Shown: positions 48,961-60,929 of the stretch, in pieces
How the letters are laid out: each line of letters begins with the position of its first letter
Position numbering within the stretch: the first letter of the stretch is position 1
NCBI GenBank assembly: GCA_003255025.1
Contig: QANY01011400.1
Coordinates: 1,240,001-1,304,000 of the forward strand
Source of the DNA: Datisca glomerata
Taxonomy: Eukaryota; Streptophyta; Magnoliopsida; Cucurbitales; Datiscaceae
Length of the DNA stretch: 64,000 nucleotides
Direction of reading: 5' to 3'
The notes under the pieces: model-generated
Told to the model about the DNA's origin: nothing
What the model saw: the letters and a program-made list of their open reading frames with translations, nothing else
Databases searched by the model: none
Translations under genes and position numbers: made by a program

Positions 48961-49399
48961 TGCACATAATACACTGTTGTTACCAGGAGCACTCGTGCTC
49001 TTAAACCGTAAGTTTCTCTTCCCCATATCATCTGTTGCATGAGACCATGTATGACTTAATGTAAACCGTGTATAACCATGACTATAAACTCCACTAATCA
49101 TGATCCTGTTGCTAGCCTAAGGCACAATATATGGTTAAGGAAGTACTCACTGTACTACAGTAAGGTCAGGAAACAATCAGTGAACACTGAGTGGGACGTC
49201 ACCCAAGTCGCGTCTGGGCAGGTCTGTTGAGCAGAGATTGCGTTAAGACCGTTGACCCCTGTAAAACGTTGACAGACGTGCTCAGTGTAAGTTGGTTGTT
49301 ATCTGATCTCGCTGAACCTATAGTGTTTTGCCTCCTCACTGTACGGGTATATCCTATATGTTTCATTTTTGGCCTAAAACATAGGCATATCAATTAGTA
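48961..49399. other. Possible viral leader and integration boundary
   Basis: No gene. Sequence with short stem potential (GAGCACTCGTGCTC at 48989-49002) may be part of the viral leader. The exact end of the viral segment was not found: no sequence here matches the missing end of the copia A2 LTR, so the right flank is not the same insertion site as the left. Confidence 0.4.
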
Positions 49400-52099
49400 A
49401 ACCAACTACAAAATAGAACTTTTATTATTTAAGAAAACCTTACCTCAAATTCTTTACCAGCTTTAGCTTTCACAAAATCCTTCCAATCATGAATTGATTT
49501 AATGTTGTCCAGCTTAAGTTAAAGTAACCCTTCTTCATTACGTGTTTTCCTGAGTTTGGCAACGAGCCTCGACTTTGACGCATACCAAATCGAACCCATT
49601 TGGAAATATATTATCTTTCCACAAGTCATCAATTATGTATTTTACTTAACATTATCAATATAAAAAACTTGATTGTAATTGTATTGCATAAAAACAACCT
49701 AAACTGAAAGAAGAACAAAATATACCTTTACTGACTCTCATTCCTTCTGATAATTTCCTCCAATCAACAAGTGTCACCGGTACAAACTCTCATACAAGAG
49801 ATTTGGCATGTGTTGCTAATATAATAATGTATTATTGTAATATATGATTAAAATGATGATTACATATATCATCAATACTCATTTCAAAAGCTGAAGATCC
49901 CCCTTGCATGCTAGCCATATCCACATTTTCGTCATATGTTTCCATCACATGCCAAACAAGTGCTTTATTCCAGAGAACATGATTCATCGAATTGGTGTGC
50001 CTTCAATTCAACATACCAATTCGACGAACCATGTTCTCTAGAATAAAGCACTTGTTTGGCATGTGTTGCAAATATAAATGGTTCTCCTACAAATTGATTT
50101 TGTCCTTGATGTAAGTTAACAAGGATGAAAGAATCCTTAATCATAACCCCATTAGCAACATTTTCCCAATCACAATACATAGTAGTCCAACAAAATGATC
50201 TCTATTATCACCCTATAATATTAACCATATGTGTTACTTGTGAAGTATCTCTTGTACTAGAACTACAAATGGTTGTTGCTTCAATTGAGACACCACTATT
50301 TTGTGTTACGTGTTCAATTTTCTTCACATGAAATCATTGGCCATTAATGACAAATATATTGTAGGATTGGGTATCCTTTCTAGGACCAAGTACCGGCCAT
50401 CTTAGCATGTCAGACTCATTACTCATAGAAAATTCTAAACCAATCTATTAAGGAAATTGACAAAAACAAATATGTCGGCTATGTCTTCACCAAATATGAC
50501 CAACAAATTAGAAATTTACCAACCTTCTCCCTAAACCATGATGTGAACTTCTAAAGTAAACTAGTATTTCTCTCAAGAACTTTATTAGATTGCCTCAACT
50601 CATTCAAATGTACCATTGTATGAATATCAAAGATAAATTTATTCTAAAACATAATAGTTCAAGGTTTTAATCAATACAACTTGCTCTAAATATGGTTCCA
50701 CCATATTCAATAGCACATAACGCACTTTATAACATTGCTTCAATTAATGTGATTGGTTTTCTGGTTGAAATTGGATGTCCTTAAAAAACAATGTCACTAG
50801 GAAAATCTTGATTGCATTCTTGTTGACCAATTCCACTTGCTTGGTCTATAAACTGACTACAAAAGATCATGCACTCTTCTACTAGGTTACATTCAGCGAT
50901 GCATCCTTCAGGTCGTGCACAATTTCTAATATATCCTTTGAGTATCTTCATGTATCTGGAAGGTAAGTGAACAATACTTAGTTCCACAAAGTGATTGTTT
51001 TCAAGTGTATTAAAATTTTGAAGAATTTTAAAGTCACCTTTCAAAGGGATAGATCCAACGAAACTAGATGGGACCGTATAGTCGAGTCCTTCTCCTAAAT
51101 TCTCTGTTAAATGGATCATAATATTGAAGAAGAATGGTGGAAAAATCTCTCAAATGTGCATAACGTGTCAACTGCTTCATTCTCAAGGTCTAACATTTTT
51201 TCCCTATCAACAACACGTTGCATAGTTTATTAAAAAGGTACATAATCTAGTTATTGTCAATCTCAGAACTTTCAGGAGCAAGCCTCTCAAAGCAACAAGT
51301 AACAATTGTTGAATGAGAACATGGCAATCGCGAGACTTGAGACCGGATATTTTGTAGTCTCCCACCGAAACACAATTCCTGATATTTGAACAATACTCGT
51401 CCAACAACTTTATGTCATATAGCCTCTTACAAAACTTTTGTTTATCTAATTTTGACAATAAATACGAAGCTGGAGGAAAACATGTTTGAACTTCTTTCCT
51501 TCTTGATGTAATTTAGGTCTAACTTGCATATGTTGTAAATCCAAATGAGTGTTGAGTCTATCCTTTGATTTTTCCCTGATATTTAGCAATGTCCCAACTA
51601 TGCTCTCACAAATGTTTTCTCTACATGCATCACATCTATATTGTGATTCAATGCTAACGACAATTAAAAACATCAAGAAAACAATTATAACAGGCAACTT
51701 CTTAAATATAAATGGAAAAAATGTCTTGATTACAATAATAGTTACCTCCCAATATGGTAGATAACTATATTGAACATTTTTTTCCACATGTTAGTATTAA
51801 CTTCACTATCTTGCTTTCTTTTCTTCTTACCATCTTTTCCAAAATCATTCACGAAGTCCTTGAGCTCAGCGGCAATATTTATTCCATCCATGATTCTAAG
51901 AATTCCTTCATGCTCTTCTATTCCATCAAACCAAGATTTCTTACTTCTGAATGGATGAGAATGTGCTAGAAAACATTTATGTCCTATGTATACAGATTTC
52001 ATGTCATATTTTAACCTACATGAATATGTATCGTTCCCATTTATTGAGCATGCCTTTTTCCAGTGATATTTTCATACGCAGGAAAATCATTGATTGTCC
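49400..52099 (-). pseudogene. CACTA transposase (TNP2-like) pseudogene, element 2
   Basis: Minus strand, right to left. It starts with TINDFPAY at 52075-52099, then SVYIGHKCFLAHSHPFR and a segment matching the conserved GHRRFLP-HPFR region (51742-52002). Next come ENICESIVGTLLNIREKSKDR and LDLQHMQVRPKLH (51500-51640), ISGLKSRDCHVLIQQLLLVALRG (51290-51370), and the region with PSRYMKILKGYIRNCARPEGCIAE and EECMIFCSQF (50860-50960). Near 49440-49500 is a DWKDFVKAKAGKEFE segment typical of the C-terminal En/Spm plant transposase domain. Many frame breaks. The N-terminal half is absent because another CACTA end begins at 52100. Confidence 0.88.
49946..50065. repeat. 120-bp near-perfect inverted repeat (hairpin)
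   Basis: Two 53-base arms (49946-49998 and 50013-50065) with a 14-base loop and only four mismatches. In a transcript of the minus strand, which is the sense strand of the surrounding transposase, three of the four become G-U pairs. The arms start CACATGCCAAACAAGTGC and end with the complement. It could form a small-RNA precursor-like fold. Confidence 0.92.
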
Positions 52100-53049
52100 C
52101 ACTACTACAAAACTAGGATATAATGACAACATAGTATTAGTTTTAATGACATGTCTCATAAACCTGTCATAGAAAAACATGTGCTGAAGTGATTTTTTTG
52201 CTAAGATGACAACTTTTAAATAACCTATCATAATATACTTATCTACTATGACAGGTAATTTTTGAATTTGTCAAAATATTTTTACTTTTTCATTGACAAT
52301 TATTTTTCACACTCTCAATATACTCAACATTTCTCTATTTACAAAATTGCCATGTTATAACCTAATCTTAACCAATTTCCATCTCGCCTCTCCCTCGACT
52401 CCATCTCACTCTCGACTCCATCTCTCTCGACATCATCACTATAACCATGTCTCTCTTGACGCCATCGCTATCACCATCTCTCTCTCTCTCTCGCTCAGTG
52501 TCGTTACCCATTCGATCTCTCTCTGTTGCTCTCCATTTCTTTCTCTCTCTGTCTACTTCGATCTGGTCTTGGTGAGTTCAACCAACAATTAAGTTTTATA
52601 GATGTAGTTTCTTTGCTCGGGTTTTCTTCAAATTTCGATTATGTACTGAAATATTTTGAGATTTTCTTTCTAAAAAGGTTACTGATTTTCTTATTTTCTC
52701 TCTCCGTCTCCTTAGCTCTGGTCATGGGGAGTTTGACTGATTATTAGGTTTGGTAGATGTAGTTTCGTATGATTACCTTCAATTTTCTTTACATTTTGAT
52801 TCTCTTTACTGAAATTATTTGGGATTTTCTATCTGAAAGAGTAGCGATTTTTTAGATTTAGAGTTAATGACCCTTTTACGGATTTAAATGGGCTGTTTTG
52901 AAGGGTCTTGATGGGATACATGTCTATTGAGGAAGTTGATTACGAAAAATGTTTTTGTATTTTCCCTAGTTTTAGACTTTAACTTTCATACTAGGTTTTC
53001 TAAAATAGTTGAGTGTTTTGTTTTGTAGAAACAAAATAATTTTTTTTGG

Positions 53050-53530
53050 TACATACATTTTTAGCTGCTTCAGTTGATGACTTGCATGCTGAGGTTTGTT
53101 AAGCATTTTTTATAAAAGTTCCTCTCTTACATAATTTTTTATTGAATTTTTTTTTCTGTGGAAGAACTTTACTCAATTTATAAGTATCTTATCATAAATT
53201 GACTATGTTTCTTGTGGATATTTATGCTGGATGGATTTGATATTTTATTTCTTGATGGACTTTGGTTGGTGAGATTTCATGATGTTGATGGTAGGGAGGG
53301 TAACTTGTTACACTAGGTCTCCTTTTGGAATTCTATTCCTTTGGCTCTTTTTTGAATTATTTGGAGGCAGAGAAATATCAGAACCTTTGAAGGGCCTAAA
53401 ACTTTGAACATGTAACAAAATTATCATAGTGTTTGGTTGTAAGTTTTATGTAATAGGGTGTGTTAACTCTTTTGAGTATGTTTGTATCAATTGAAGGTTA
53501 TGGAATGGTGAATATATGTATCTTCCTAGT
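53050..53530. repeat. Direct repeat, copy 1 (partner 54983-55475)
   Basis: About 470 bases nearly identical to 54983-55475. Shared landmarks are GCTGCTT.AGTTGATGACTTG, GTTTCTTGTGGATATTTATGC, GATGTTGATGGTAGGGAGGG and TTTGAAGGGCCT. It starts with the 3' end of a lipase exon (FLAASVDDLHAEV), so it arose by duplication of the exon end plus intron. A third short copy of its end lies at 55541-55613. Confidence 0.88.
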
Positions 53531-54154
53531 CTCTCTTTTGCTTGGTACAAATAATAGTGATGCTTCTAGTCATGCTCCTTTAGAAGTTGATAGAGTTTCA
53601 CACAGACTAATTCAAGCTCCTGTAACGTGACATTCAGAATCAACTTTCTGTTAACGAGGAAGGTATGAAACATATGATTATGATAAAAAGCTATAGAGAG
53701 ATGTGTAATTTAAGTTGCGACATTTTGTTGTGAGTGATTAATGAACATGTTTGCATAGAATATATATTCATGTGATGTTGACCACAATTTAACTGTTAGT
53801 TTCAAGATTTAAAGAACTCAAGGCTCTGGGGAAGTAATCCTTCTCAAACAAGGGAAGGGAAGACCGGAAAACATCTTTGCACCAATTTGCCAGTATCATT
53901 TTTAGTGTACTTAGTGATTCTCAATCATCAAAATAAACAATGATGGGACCTTCTTCAAAATGAGTTATTAATTAGGAAATCCTTAGAAAAGTGTCATTAC
54001 TAATATTTCTACTGCAAGCATTTTTAAATTGAATCAATAGAAAAATCATTTTGTATTCTTTCTCTCGTATAACATCTTTGACATTAGTGCCTCGTATTTT
54101 GTTGGTAGAACTAACCATAGAAACACACTTACGTCGGGAAACTTTCAAGTAAGT

Positions 54155-55023
54155 AGTGTATTTGGTGGCAAAGACAATGTAGAGTTAAAGGGACACGAAA
54201 TGATTGTTGAGTTGACATACCTGTTAAAATTGTTGACATTGTGTTGGCATTTCTCAAAAAAACCATTTATGCTATTCTTGGGGGAGATTGGCTTTTTTGA
54301 GGAAGATGTTCTGCTTCAGGAAGCTAAAGTAGGAGTAAGTGGTATCTCGTTCAAAAAAAATAAGGGTGATGTCTAATGTTTTGGTACCCGTACCATTATT
54401 CACTTCTATAACATTTTTTATTTTTATTTCTATTTTTTGCAGATTCTAAAGCCAACTTTTACAATTATAGTTGATCACAAAAAATGTCTTCTATTGTTGA
54501 TTTGTTGCAGCTGCTCATTGGATCACAAAGCTCTCTACTCCGTGTCTTTTAAAAACACTTGGTCTATATCCTGATTACCAAGTTAAGGAAATAGATTTTT
54601 GTCTCTTACAGTTATTCAATGCATGGTTTTAGTGGTAGAATTATTTCCAGTGAGTTGCAACTATAAGGGTTCTGATTATTTCGATGTGATTTAAGTACTA
54701 ATCTCTACTTGATTCTGATAGTTCATGGGGCACTCTTTGGGTGGAGGCACGACTGACCTTCTAACTTATATTTTACGAGAGCAGAAAGAGTTGTTCACAG
54801 GGTCCCGTGTTACCTTGCTCAGGTTAGTGTTTTATACATTTAATTGCATAATTTTTTAGCAACGCTTATCAAGATGTCTCTTTAGTTAGGTTTGACACTT
54901 GCACCTGCTTGTATGACATGGGATTTGGCAGAATCAGGCATTGATTTTCTCACTTCATTTATTAATGGAGCTGACTTGGTACCTACATTTTCAGCTGCTT
55001 GAGTTGATGACTTGCGTGCTGAG
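54155..55023 (+). pseudogene. Captured fragment of a plant mono/diacylglycerol lipase-like gene
   Basis: Five exon-like pieces in gene order, with intron-like DNA between. 1) 54155-54332: HEMIVELTYLLKLLTLCWHF and a following PF.LFLGEIGF stretch. 2) About 54443-54505: ILKPTFTIIVDHKKCLLLLI. 3) 54511-54580: AAHWITKLSTPCLLKTLGLY then PDYQVK. 4) 54722-54822: the nucleophile elbow GHSLGG (54728-54745) and LLTYILREQKEL. 5) 54895-55023: LAPACMTWDLAESGIDFL and INGADLVPTFSAA, then an in-frame TGA (55000-55002). These match class 3 lipases with an N-terminal mono/diacylglycerol lipase domain. The serine of GXSXG is kept, but part of the domain between pieces 2 and 3, the N-terminus and everything after piece 5 are missing, so no enzyme can be made. 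Confidence 0.85.
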
Positions 55024-55475
55024 GTTTGTTAATTTTTTTTAAAAGTTCCTCTCTTACATTATTTTTTTTTTCTGAAAAAATAATTTTTTTTCTATGGCAG
55101 AACTTTACTCAATTTATGAGTATCTTATGATAAATTGACTATGTTTCTTGTGGATATTTATGCTGGTTGGATTTGACATTTTATTTCTTGATGGACTTTG
55201 GTTGGTGAGATTTCATGATGTTGATGGTAGGGAGGGTAGCTTGTTACACTAGGTCTCCTTTCAGAAATCTATTCCTTTGGCTCTTTTTTGAATTATTTGG
55301 AGGCAGAGAAACATCAGAACCTTTGAAGGGCCTGAAACTTCAAACACGTAACAACATCTACCTGGATTATTGATCTTAGTATGTTTGGATCAATTATTAT
55401 AATGTTTGGTTGTAAGGGGTGTGTTAACTCTTTTGAGTATGTTTTTATCAATTGAAGGTTATGGAATGGTGATTA
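54983..55475. repeat. Direct repeat, copy 2
   Basis: Partner of 53050-53530. This copy is continuous with lipase exon 5 on its left, so it is probably the source. 55541-55613 repeats its last part (GGGTGTGTTAACTCTTTTGA through GGTTATGGAATGGTG). Confidence 0.88.
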
Positions 55476-55700
55476 TATGTTATTTTCTTATAAATATACA
55501 TAACTTGAAATGCTTCCCAATCCTGCAAAATAACAAGGTTTTATGTTATAGGGTGTGTTAACTCTTTTGAGTATGTTTGTATCAATTGAAGGTTATGGAA
55601 TGGTGAATATATGTGTAGTTTATTGCGGTTCTTATTGATAAAATATATGGTACCTCAGTGAAACACATTTTTCCTCCCATGAGTTGGTACCGTTTGCTTC

Positions 55701-57420
55701 TTGGTCGGCAGGCAAGTAAGCAACAACTATGAAGAAGAAAAAAATAAATAATAGAAAGAAAAGTTAAAGATGATAAAAAAATATATGATAAATTTGAAGA
55801 GAATGTTTAGAGTAAAAAAAGGAAGAACATGTAAAGAAGAGGCATGAAAACATGAATTGAAACAAATACCAATATATATTAATTAAAGAAAATGAAAAAT
55901 AAAATAAAGAAACAAAAAAGCATAAAAAAAAAAAGAAAATGGGAAATGGGGGAGAGGACGCAGATGGTGTTTCGATCTCTATTTTTGACACAGAGGGTGA
56001 TTTCACCCTCTATAATTTTTTTATATAATATAATACAAAATTATTATTATAAATAAATATAAATTAAATCTTTTATGTTTAAATAAATTAATCTATATAA
56101 ATGTTAATCTCATAAGGTAATATCTATGCATAGATAAATAAATAATTGTAATAAATATTTAATCTACTAGTTACCATTATTTTCTTTCTTTAATCATAGT
56201 TATTCATATAGCAAAGAAAATGTACAGACGACAACTAGTTAAACCGAGCGTTACACAAAAAAGACAAAATCTCAAAGTAAAAATATGTTTTTCGGGTATA
56301 AATACACCTTTTAGTTTTGGACGACATAGCTTGCTAGTTACCATTATTTCATTTTTTTCAATCATTGCTAATCAAATAGCAAAAGAAGAACCATGGATGA
56401 TAACTAGTTCAATCAATTGTTACAAAAAATGGCAACAAGATCTAAAAGAAAAAAAAGCAACTTGTGAGAATATTAAGAAAAGGATTCAAAGCTTTAATAT
56501 TTGTAAAATCTTTATCCATATAGATGTTTAACTCTCTACATAGTATTTTATGGATTTTTTATGTATGAGAAATTATCATAGGGGATTTTTACGTAAAATG
56601 TACACTTTCAACTCATTAAAGAGTTGATTCACATTGAGTTAATTTACGCAGCTTAAAGGTTTTATCCTCATACTCATTGATTGAGTTGATGACAAAGATA
56701 TGTCATTATCAAATTAAGAAATTATCAATGCATTGAAATAAAAACTCAATATTAAGAGTAAATAATGAAGAAAAAGGAACAAACACTTCTACTTTTATTT
56801 ATGGATAGGGAAGCAAAGAATATATGCTACATGGATATGAATGAGAAAGGACAACGAACAATGAACAATATATCTTGTTAGTTAAGGTGCAAGAAATTGA
56901 AACTACCTTAATAAAAAGAATGAGAGAAGATGAATAGTAATAGATGAATAGAAATGTAAACTCTCTTTCTATATCTTAAAAAATCTCTCATATTTCCCAC
57001 ACATACACTCTCTAAAAAGATCTCCTCTCCTTGTCTCTCAAGACCTCCCTTTCTCTCTCCAAAAAGGCCCATTATCAAGTGAAGACCTCCTATCTATTTA
57101 TTGGTAAATTTAAGGCTTCACTTTTGACTTTTAATGCTTATGCTCATTTTTTATTTTTTTAGTCCTTGGACTATCTTTCTCATTTTTAGTCCTTGAGCTA
57201 TTTTTCAAATCACACAAATAGTTTTAGACTAGTATATAGGTCAAAAAAATATATTTTCAAAGTATTGGACCGGATAAAATACGATATCTATAGGTTCTCC
57301 CATTTGTTCACGCTTCTAAACTTAGAATGTGTACAAAAGTGTATATAAGTATTTTGACTGGTATGAGAAAAGACTATATGGATAAGGAGAATAGAAATCG
57401 CAGCTGATTCAGAGTCTATG
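55701..57420. other. AT-rich region, no gene recognised
   Basis: Simple A-rich sequence (55730-56040), then a direct repeat of about 120 bases (56163-56285 and 56331-56455) that starts CTAGTTACCATTATT and contains ATAGCAAA and ACAACTAGTT-like words. A 103-codon frame at 56220-56531 spans the repeat and has no recognisable features. Nothing else is supported. Confidence 0.5.
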
Positions 57421-57429
57421 CAATGACAT

Positions 57430-58250
57430 AAATGTGAAATGGACATGGATAGACACAGGCTTCGACTTCAACTCGATTCGGGTTCGATTTAGCCAGAAGT
57501 ATTTGAAAATAAATGGACTTGGATGGACACAAACTTCAACCTCAACACAATTTGAGTTGATTTAAATGAGATATTTGAAAGAAAACGGACCTGGATAGAC
57601 ACAGGCTTCGACCTCGACTCCATTTAGGTTCGATTTAACCAGAGATATTTGAAAAAAAATGGACCTGGATAGACACAGGTTTCGACCTTGACTCTATTCG
57701 TGTTCGATTAAACAAGAGATGTTTGAAAAAAATGGATTTGGATACACACAGGCTTCAACCTCGACTCAAGGCTTCGACCTCGACTCAATTTGGGTTCAAT
57801 TTAAACGAGATATTTGAAAGAAAATGGACCTGGATAGACAAGCCTTCAACCTCGACTCAATTCAGGTTCTTGATTTAACCGAGATATTTGAAAAGGAACG
57901 GACCTAGATAGACATAGGTTTTGACCTCGACTCAGTTTAGGTTCGATTTAACCAGAGATATTTGAAATAAAACGGGCCTAGATAGACACAGGCTTTGACC
58001 TCGACTTAATTCATGTTCGATTTAATCGAGATAGTTTGAAAGAAAACAGACCTGGATAGACACATGCTTCGATCTCGACTCAATTCGAGTTTGATTTAAC
58101 CGAGATATTTGACAAGGAAACAGATTTGGATAGACACAAGCTTCGACCTCGACTCAATTCGGGTTCAATTTAACCAGAGATACTTGAAAAGAAAAAGACC
58201 TGGATAGACACAGGCTTCGATCTCGCTCAATTCAGGTTTGATTTAACCGA
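57430..58250. repeat. About 73-bp minisatellite, about 11 copies
   Basis: Units of 72-75 bases begin GGATAGACACAGGCTTCGA, with landmarks CTCGACTCAATTCGGGTTCG, TTTAACC and GAGATATTTGAAA, at 57448, 57522, 57594, 57668 and onward to about 58230. Copies differ by substitutions and small indels, and one (near 57760) has a partial internal duplication. Not coding. Confidence 0.93.
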
Positions 58251-58259
58251 AGAAAATGA

Positions 58260-59141
58260 AATGATGTTTGATCTGATTTATACAAGCTTCATATGTTAGC
58301 CAGAGCTGGACGCTCTAAATGTTGAAAAGTCATGTGTGGATTTCAAAAGAATATCGTGAAATGATTCGTGCACTTGAATTGTATCAAAACGAAGCAATGT
58401 GATGCATGTCTATACATTGTAATTCTTGAATATAAATGCAAACTAGTGATTTTGAATGCATGCATGCTATGCATGATTGTGAACATTTGTAAAAAAATTA
58501 TTTGATGATTTTTTGAAAGTTGACTAATGTCGTCATATCCACCACCCTTCAAAACAATCATTTGGCCTAGGATTATGGACTCACAGTGAAATATCGAGCA
58601 TACTTTCAAGACAATGATGTATCTTTATTCATTGATTTTTGCCCCAGTATCCGGCTCCCCGACGATGATGAAGACAAATGAATAATTTCTTCATATTTTG
58701 ATTCTTTTTGTACTTTTAATTGTAATCCTCCAATCATGTTTTAGCTTTTCTCATGCGCATACTGAATTTTCTTTTTGTGAATTTTCAGATTTCACCTCAC
58801 ACTCAATCTGCCCTTCTCAATTTCTTTAATTTTCTTCTTTCTTCTTTTTTTTTCAATCAATTATCTTTCACCTTACCAAGTTTATACTTCTAAGTTATTT
58901 CAAGAGTAATTAATGATATATTTTATTTTCCTTGGAATTAAGCAGAATAAGAAATAATGGAAATAACGAGAAGACAAAGTATATATGTTTGTCAACTGAA
59001 AAAAGCTCTTCATCGATGATGAAAAATGTTTACAAACAAGGATTTGGAAAAATTATGGAATAAAAATTTCTCCAGTATTCGAGACAACTCTTTTTGAAAA
59101 TATTTATTTTGCCTAGCTTCTCTTTCCCGTACTTAGAGCGG
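58260..59141. other. No gene recognised
   Basis: AT-rich sequence between the minisatellite and the 3' end of the gypsy integrase. It may include the 3' untranslated part of the gypsy element, but no LTR start or purine tract was identified. Confidence 0.5.
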
Positions 59142-60420
59142 TTAAACGAAGTACTTCTTGACTGCATCAGAATTAACTATATGCGGTAAATCATCTCCAT
59201 CCATGTTTGTTAGAATGAGAGCTCCTTCTGAGAAGGCCTTTTTGACTATGAAAAGTCATTCATAATTTGGGGTCTATTTTCCAAGGTATTCTTTTTGATA
59301 CGAGAGTATATTTTTAACACCAAATCTCCTTCTCGGACACACCAGGGATGTAACTTTTTATCATACGCTTGCCTAATTTTTCTTTGATATAATTTCCATC
59401 TACATAATGAGTCAATCTATTTTTCTCGATGAAATTCAATTGCTCATATCGTGTTTGTACCCACTCTGCTTCTTCTAATTTCACCTCTATTAAGACTCTA
59501 AGGGAGGGAATTTCAACCTCGATTAGAAGGACCTCTTCCATGCAGTATACCAAAGAGAATAGAGTTGCCCCAGTTGTTGTGCAGACTGAAGTGTGATACC
59601 CATGTAGTGCGAAAGGGAGCATCTCATGCCAATCCTTATAAACCTCTATCATCTTCCCTCTGATCTTTTTTATGTTCTTATTGGCTGCTTCCACTACTCC
59701 ATTCATCTTCAGACGATGAGGAGATGAATTATGACGCTTAATTTGGAAGTGCTCACATAATTCTTTCATCATCTTATTGTTTAAATATGTCATGTTATCT
59801 ATGATGATCCTTTCGGGTAGACCATATCGACAAATTATCTCATTTTTAATGAACTTAATAACCGCACTTCTGGTTACGCTCGAATAAGAACTCACCTCCA
59901 CCCATTTGGTAAAGTAATCTATAGAGACCAAAATAAAATGATGTCCGTTAGAGACCTTTGGTCTGATAAAACAAATGACGTCCTTACCCCATGTTGCGAA
60001 CGGCCAAGGTGCAGCCATGACATGTAAAAGGGACGCCGGTACGAGAATTTTATTCTCATAAATTTAACATTTATAACATCTCTTGGTGTACTTGATGCAG
60101 TCATATTCTAGAGTCAACCAATAATATTCTGCTCTCAAGATTTGTTTTGCCATCACATGACCATTAGCAAGGACACCAAAAATTCCTTCAAGTACTTCCT
60201 CCATGATTTGATTCGTTTCCCTTGCATCAAAACATCTTAAAAACGCCATACCGTGATTTCTTTTGTAGATTATTTCACCATTAAAAAAGAAACCCATAGA
60301 TAACCTTCTGATAGTGCGTTTATCATTCTCGGAAGCGTTGGATGGATATTCCATATTCTTTATATACTTCTTGATGTCGTAATACCATGGTCTTGCGTCT
60401 AGCTCTTCTTTAATGCTCAT
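59142..60420 (-). pseudogene. Ty3/gypsy (Tat-type) integrase
   Basis: Minus strand. The N-terminal zinc-binding part is at 60064-60420 (NGHVMAKQILRAEYYWLTLE and CIKYTKRCYKC, the H2C2 finger). The catalytic core follows in 59314-60018: APWPFATWGKDVI, HFILVSIDYFTKWVEV with the first aspartate, RIIIDNMTYLNNKMM with the second, and NGVVEAANKNIKKI with the glutamate. The C-terminal part (FIVKKAFSEGALILTNMD, DAVKKYFV) ends at a stop at 59142. A stop and a frame change separate the finger from the core. The core retains D, D and E, but the whole frame is broken. Sequence style and the NGxVEAANKNIKKI motif place it in the Tat lineage (Ogre/Retand type). Confidence 0.9.
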
Positions 60421-60929
60421 ATAGTGAGCATAAAAATCTCGCTACTCAATTTTTATGGGTTGAACTTCCTCCATAAAGTCTGCACTAAACATGGATGCTA
60501 GAGTTGCTAGTGCATATGTGATTTGATTATTCTCTCTGGGTTGGGCAAATGAGATCATTTCAAAATTTTGACATAACTTGGTTACATGTTTGTTATAAGG
60601 TATCAACTTGGAGTCTCTAGTTTCTCATTCCTTATTTAGTTGTCGTATCATTAATAATGATTCTTAGTACACTTGAACTTTACCTATCTTCATATCACGA
60701 GCTGCTTGAATTACCATTGAACATGCTTCATAATTTACCACATTGTTTGTATAGTCAAAGCATAGTTTTACCGTGAATGGAAAAAACTTCCCCTCAAGAG
60801 ATATGATGATTGCCCTAATTTTATATGACTAAGAAGTTCTCATCAAGAAAATCAAACTTCATAGGCTCATAATCTTGCACTGATTGATCTGCTAAATAAT
60901 CAACAAGTACACTTCCTTTTATTGACTTC
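60421..60929 (-). pseudogene. Gypsy RNase H, C-terminal part
   Basis: Broken frames on the minus strand. MRKSIKGSVLVDYLADQSV near 60890-60935 is the junction between the RT-linked RNase H and the following region. Further left (60440-60860) is a second RNase H-like stretch, as in Tat elements. It continues the frame interrupted at 61977 by the hAT-like insertion. Confidence 0.78.

Larger units (their letters stand above)
41547..49390 (+). mobile_element. Endogenous pararetrovirus, florendovirus-like
   Basis: Integrated Caulimoviridae sequence: movement protein, capsid with zinc knuckle, aspartic protease, RT and RNase H in one large ORF, then a second overlapping ORF, then a promoter-bearing intergenic region. 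There is no integrase and no LTR. The second ORF downstream of a polyprotein that includes the movement protein is the layout known for florendoviruses. Lesions are an in-frame stop, a frameshift and an assembly gap. The left boundary (about 41547) is firm to within some 50 bases. The right boundary is estimated from where CACTA transposase similarity starts. Confidence 0.88.
52100..55700 (+). mobile_element. CACTA element 3 (left end) with captured gene sequence
   Basis: Starts CACTACTACAAAACTAGGAT at 52100, directly after the transposase codons for TINDFPAY of element 2, so it is inserted in that gene. Subterminal motifs (ATGACA/TGTCAT) fill the next 160 bases, like those at 18143. A pyrimidine-rich tract (52370-52560) and intron-like DNA follow, then lipase exons. 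The candidate target duplication TCC (52097-52099) has no partner identified, and the right end was not found, so the right boundary is an estimate. Confidence 0.7.

Noticed and set aside
49136..49397. Possible tRNA-like or primer-site region after the virus
   Set aside because: No cloverleaf could be drawn and no match to the initiator tRNA-Met complement was found.
56220..56531. 103-codon plus-strand frame
   Set aside because: Lies on a local direct repeat in AT-rich DNA, with no recognisable domain or codon-use support.
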